This document shows positions 63,501 through 64,000 of a DNA stretch of 64,000 bases, piece after piece. This DNA is from Helopsaltes ochotensis (Eukaryota; Chordata; Aves; Passeriformes; Locustellidae): NCBI GenBank assembly GCA_013400155.1, contig VXBM01000045.1, positions 1,831,793 through 1,895,792 of the forward strand, given 5' to 3'. Positions within the stretch are counted from its first letter, which is position 1, and each line of letters opens with the position of its first letter. The translations under genes were made by a program, and so were the position numbers. Below the pieces are notes generated by a model that was not told where the DNA came from, did no database searches, and was given only the letters and a program-made list of their open reading frames with translations.

Positions 63501-64000
63501 CTTCTAATCATTCACTGTGAGATCAGAGAGTCTTGCAAGGTAAAACATAATCCAAATACAAGGTAATCAAAGTCAGAGCCTTCCATGCAGTAGGAATACA
63601 CAGTATTACTCATTGGGGATAAATTTCCATTCCAGCCTCTTTCAAATGTCCTTGCAATGTTACTGTTATGCCATCTAAAGTTTCTTATGGGTGTATTGTT
63701 CTTTGCAATGGATTTTAGCGTGGAATTAAAAGAAATTCTTGTCTAGAAGAGGGAACTTGTTGATTTTCATGTCTATTAATCCAGAGTAGCACTCATAGCA
63801 TGGGTTTATTTTACATGAACAGATTTGATTGTTAAGGCAACAGAGTGTGTTTGCTGTTGTTTTTCTGTGTTGTTGTTTTATGTTAGGTGGTAAACCATAA
63901 CATATTTCAGGACTTTTAGCTATACATTTTAAAGTTTAACTGAGTCTTTTATGGTAAGCTTATTTTTCTCTATGACGTCATTACACTAATTTTTGAAGTC
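63501..64000. other. Non-coding DNA at window edge
   Basis: T- and G-rich on the + strand. No feature is recognised; a gene continuing past the edge cannot be excluded. Confidence 0.6.

Noticed and set aside
1..64000. CRISPR arrays, operons, insertion sequences, phage or plasmid functions
   Set aside because: None is present: no spaced direct repeats, no packed coding frames, and the composition is that of vertebrate nuclear DNA.

Overview
This is vertebrate nuclear DNA, most likely from a bird; another sauropsid is possible. It is AT-rich and very sparse in repeats. It has one CpG island and no recognisable bacterial, plasmid or phage gene. I see no Alu, L1 or B1 elements. The only recognisable autonomous transposon is a badly decayed CR1-type LINE on the + strand near 40.8-41.5 kb. 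There are also a few very old MIR/CORE-SINE-like fragments and pieces of an old palindromic interspersed repeat that I remember from bird, turtle and crocodile sequence. That combination is the reason for calling it avian or sauropsid.

Layout. Positions 1 to about 35.4 kb are non-coding, probably intronic or intergenic, with old repeat fragments near 3.0, 6.5, 6.85, 11.8 and 32 kb. They also hold an imperfect minisatellite at 15.4 kb and a pure 51-base T tract at 31.6 kb. From about 35.95 to 36.63 kb lies a CpG island, interrupted by a 178-base run of N (36024-36201). Next to it are a minus-strand exon-like segment (35440-35569), a minus-strand ATG followed by a splice-donor-like sequence (36237-36245), and a weaker plus-strand exon-like segment (36808-36915). 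From 36.9 kb to the end the DNA is again non-coding, with the CR1 relic, two MIR-like fragments and a poly-T tract between near-identical direct repeats at 58.45 kb.

Interpretation. In evenly spaced 60-base samples counted by hand, the + strand left of the island has clearly more A than T and more C than G. Right of it T and G are slightly ahead. Such a switch is what transcription-associated mutation would leave if transcripts run away from the island in both directions: a long minus-strand gene to the left and, less clearly, a plus-strand gene to the right. I could not identify either gene. Most of the window would then be intron. No coding exon can be assigned with confidence, and the open frames of 60-167 codons are of the size expected by chance. 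I found no evidence for a novel defence, mobile or biosynthetic system.
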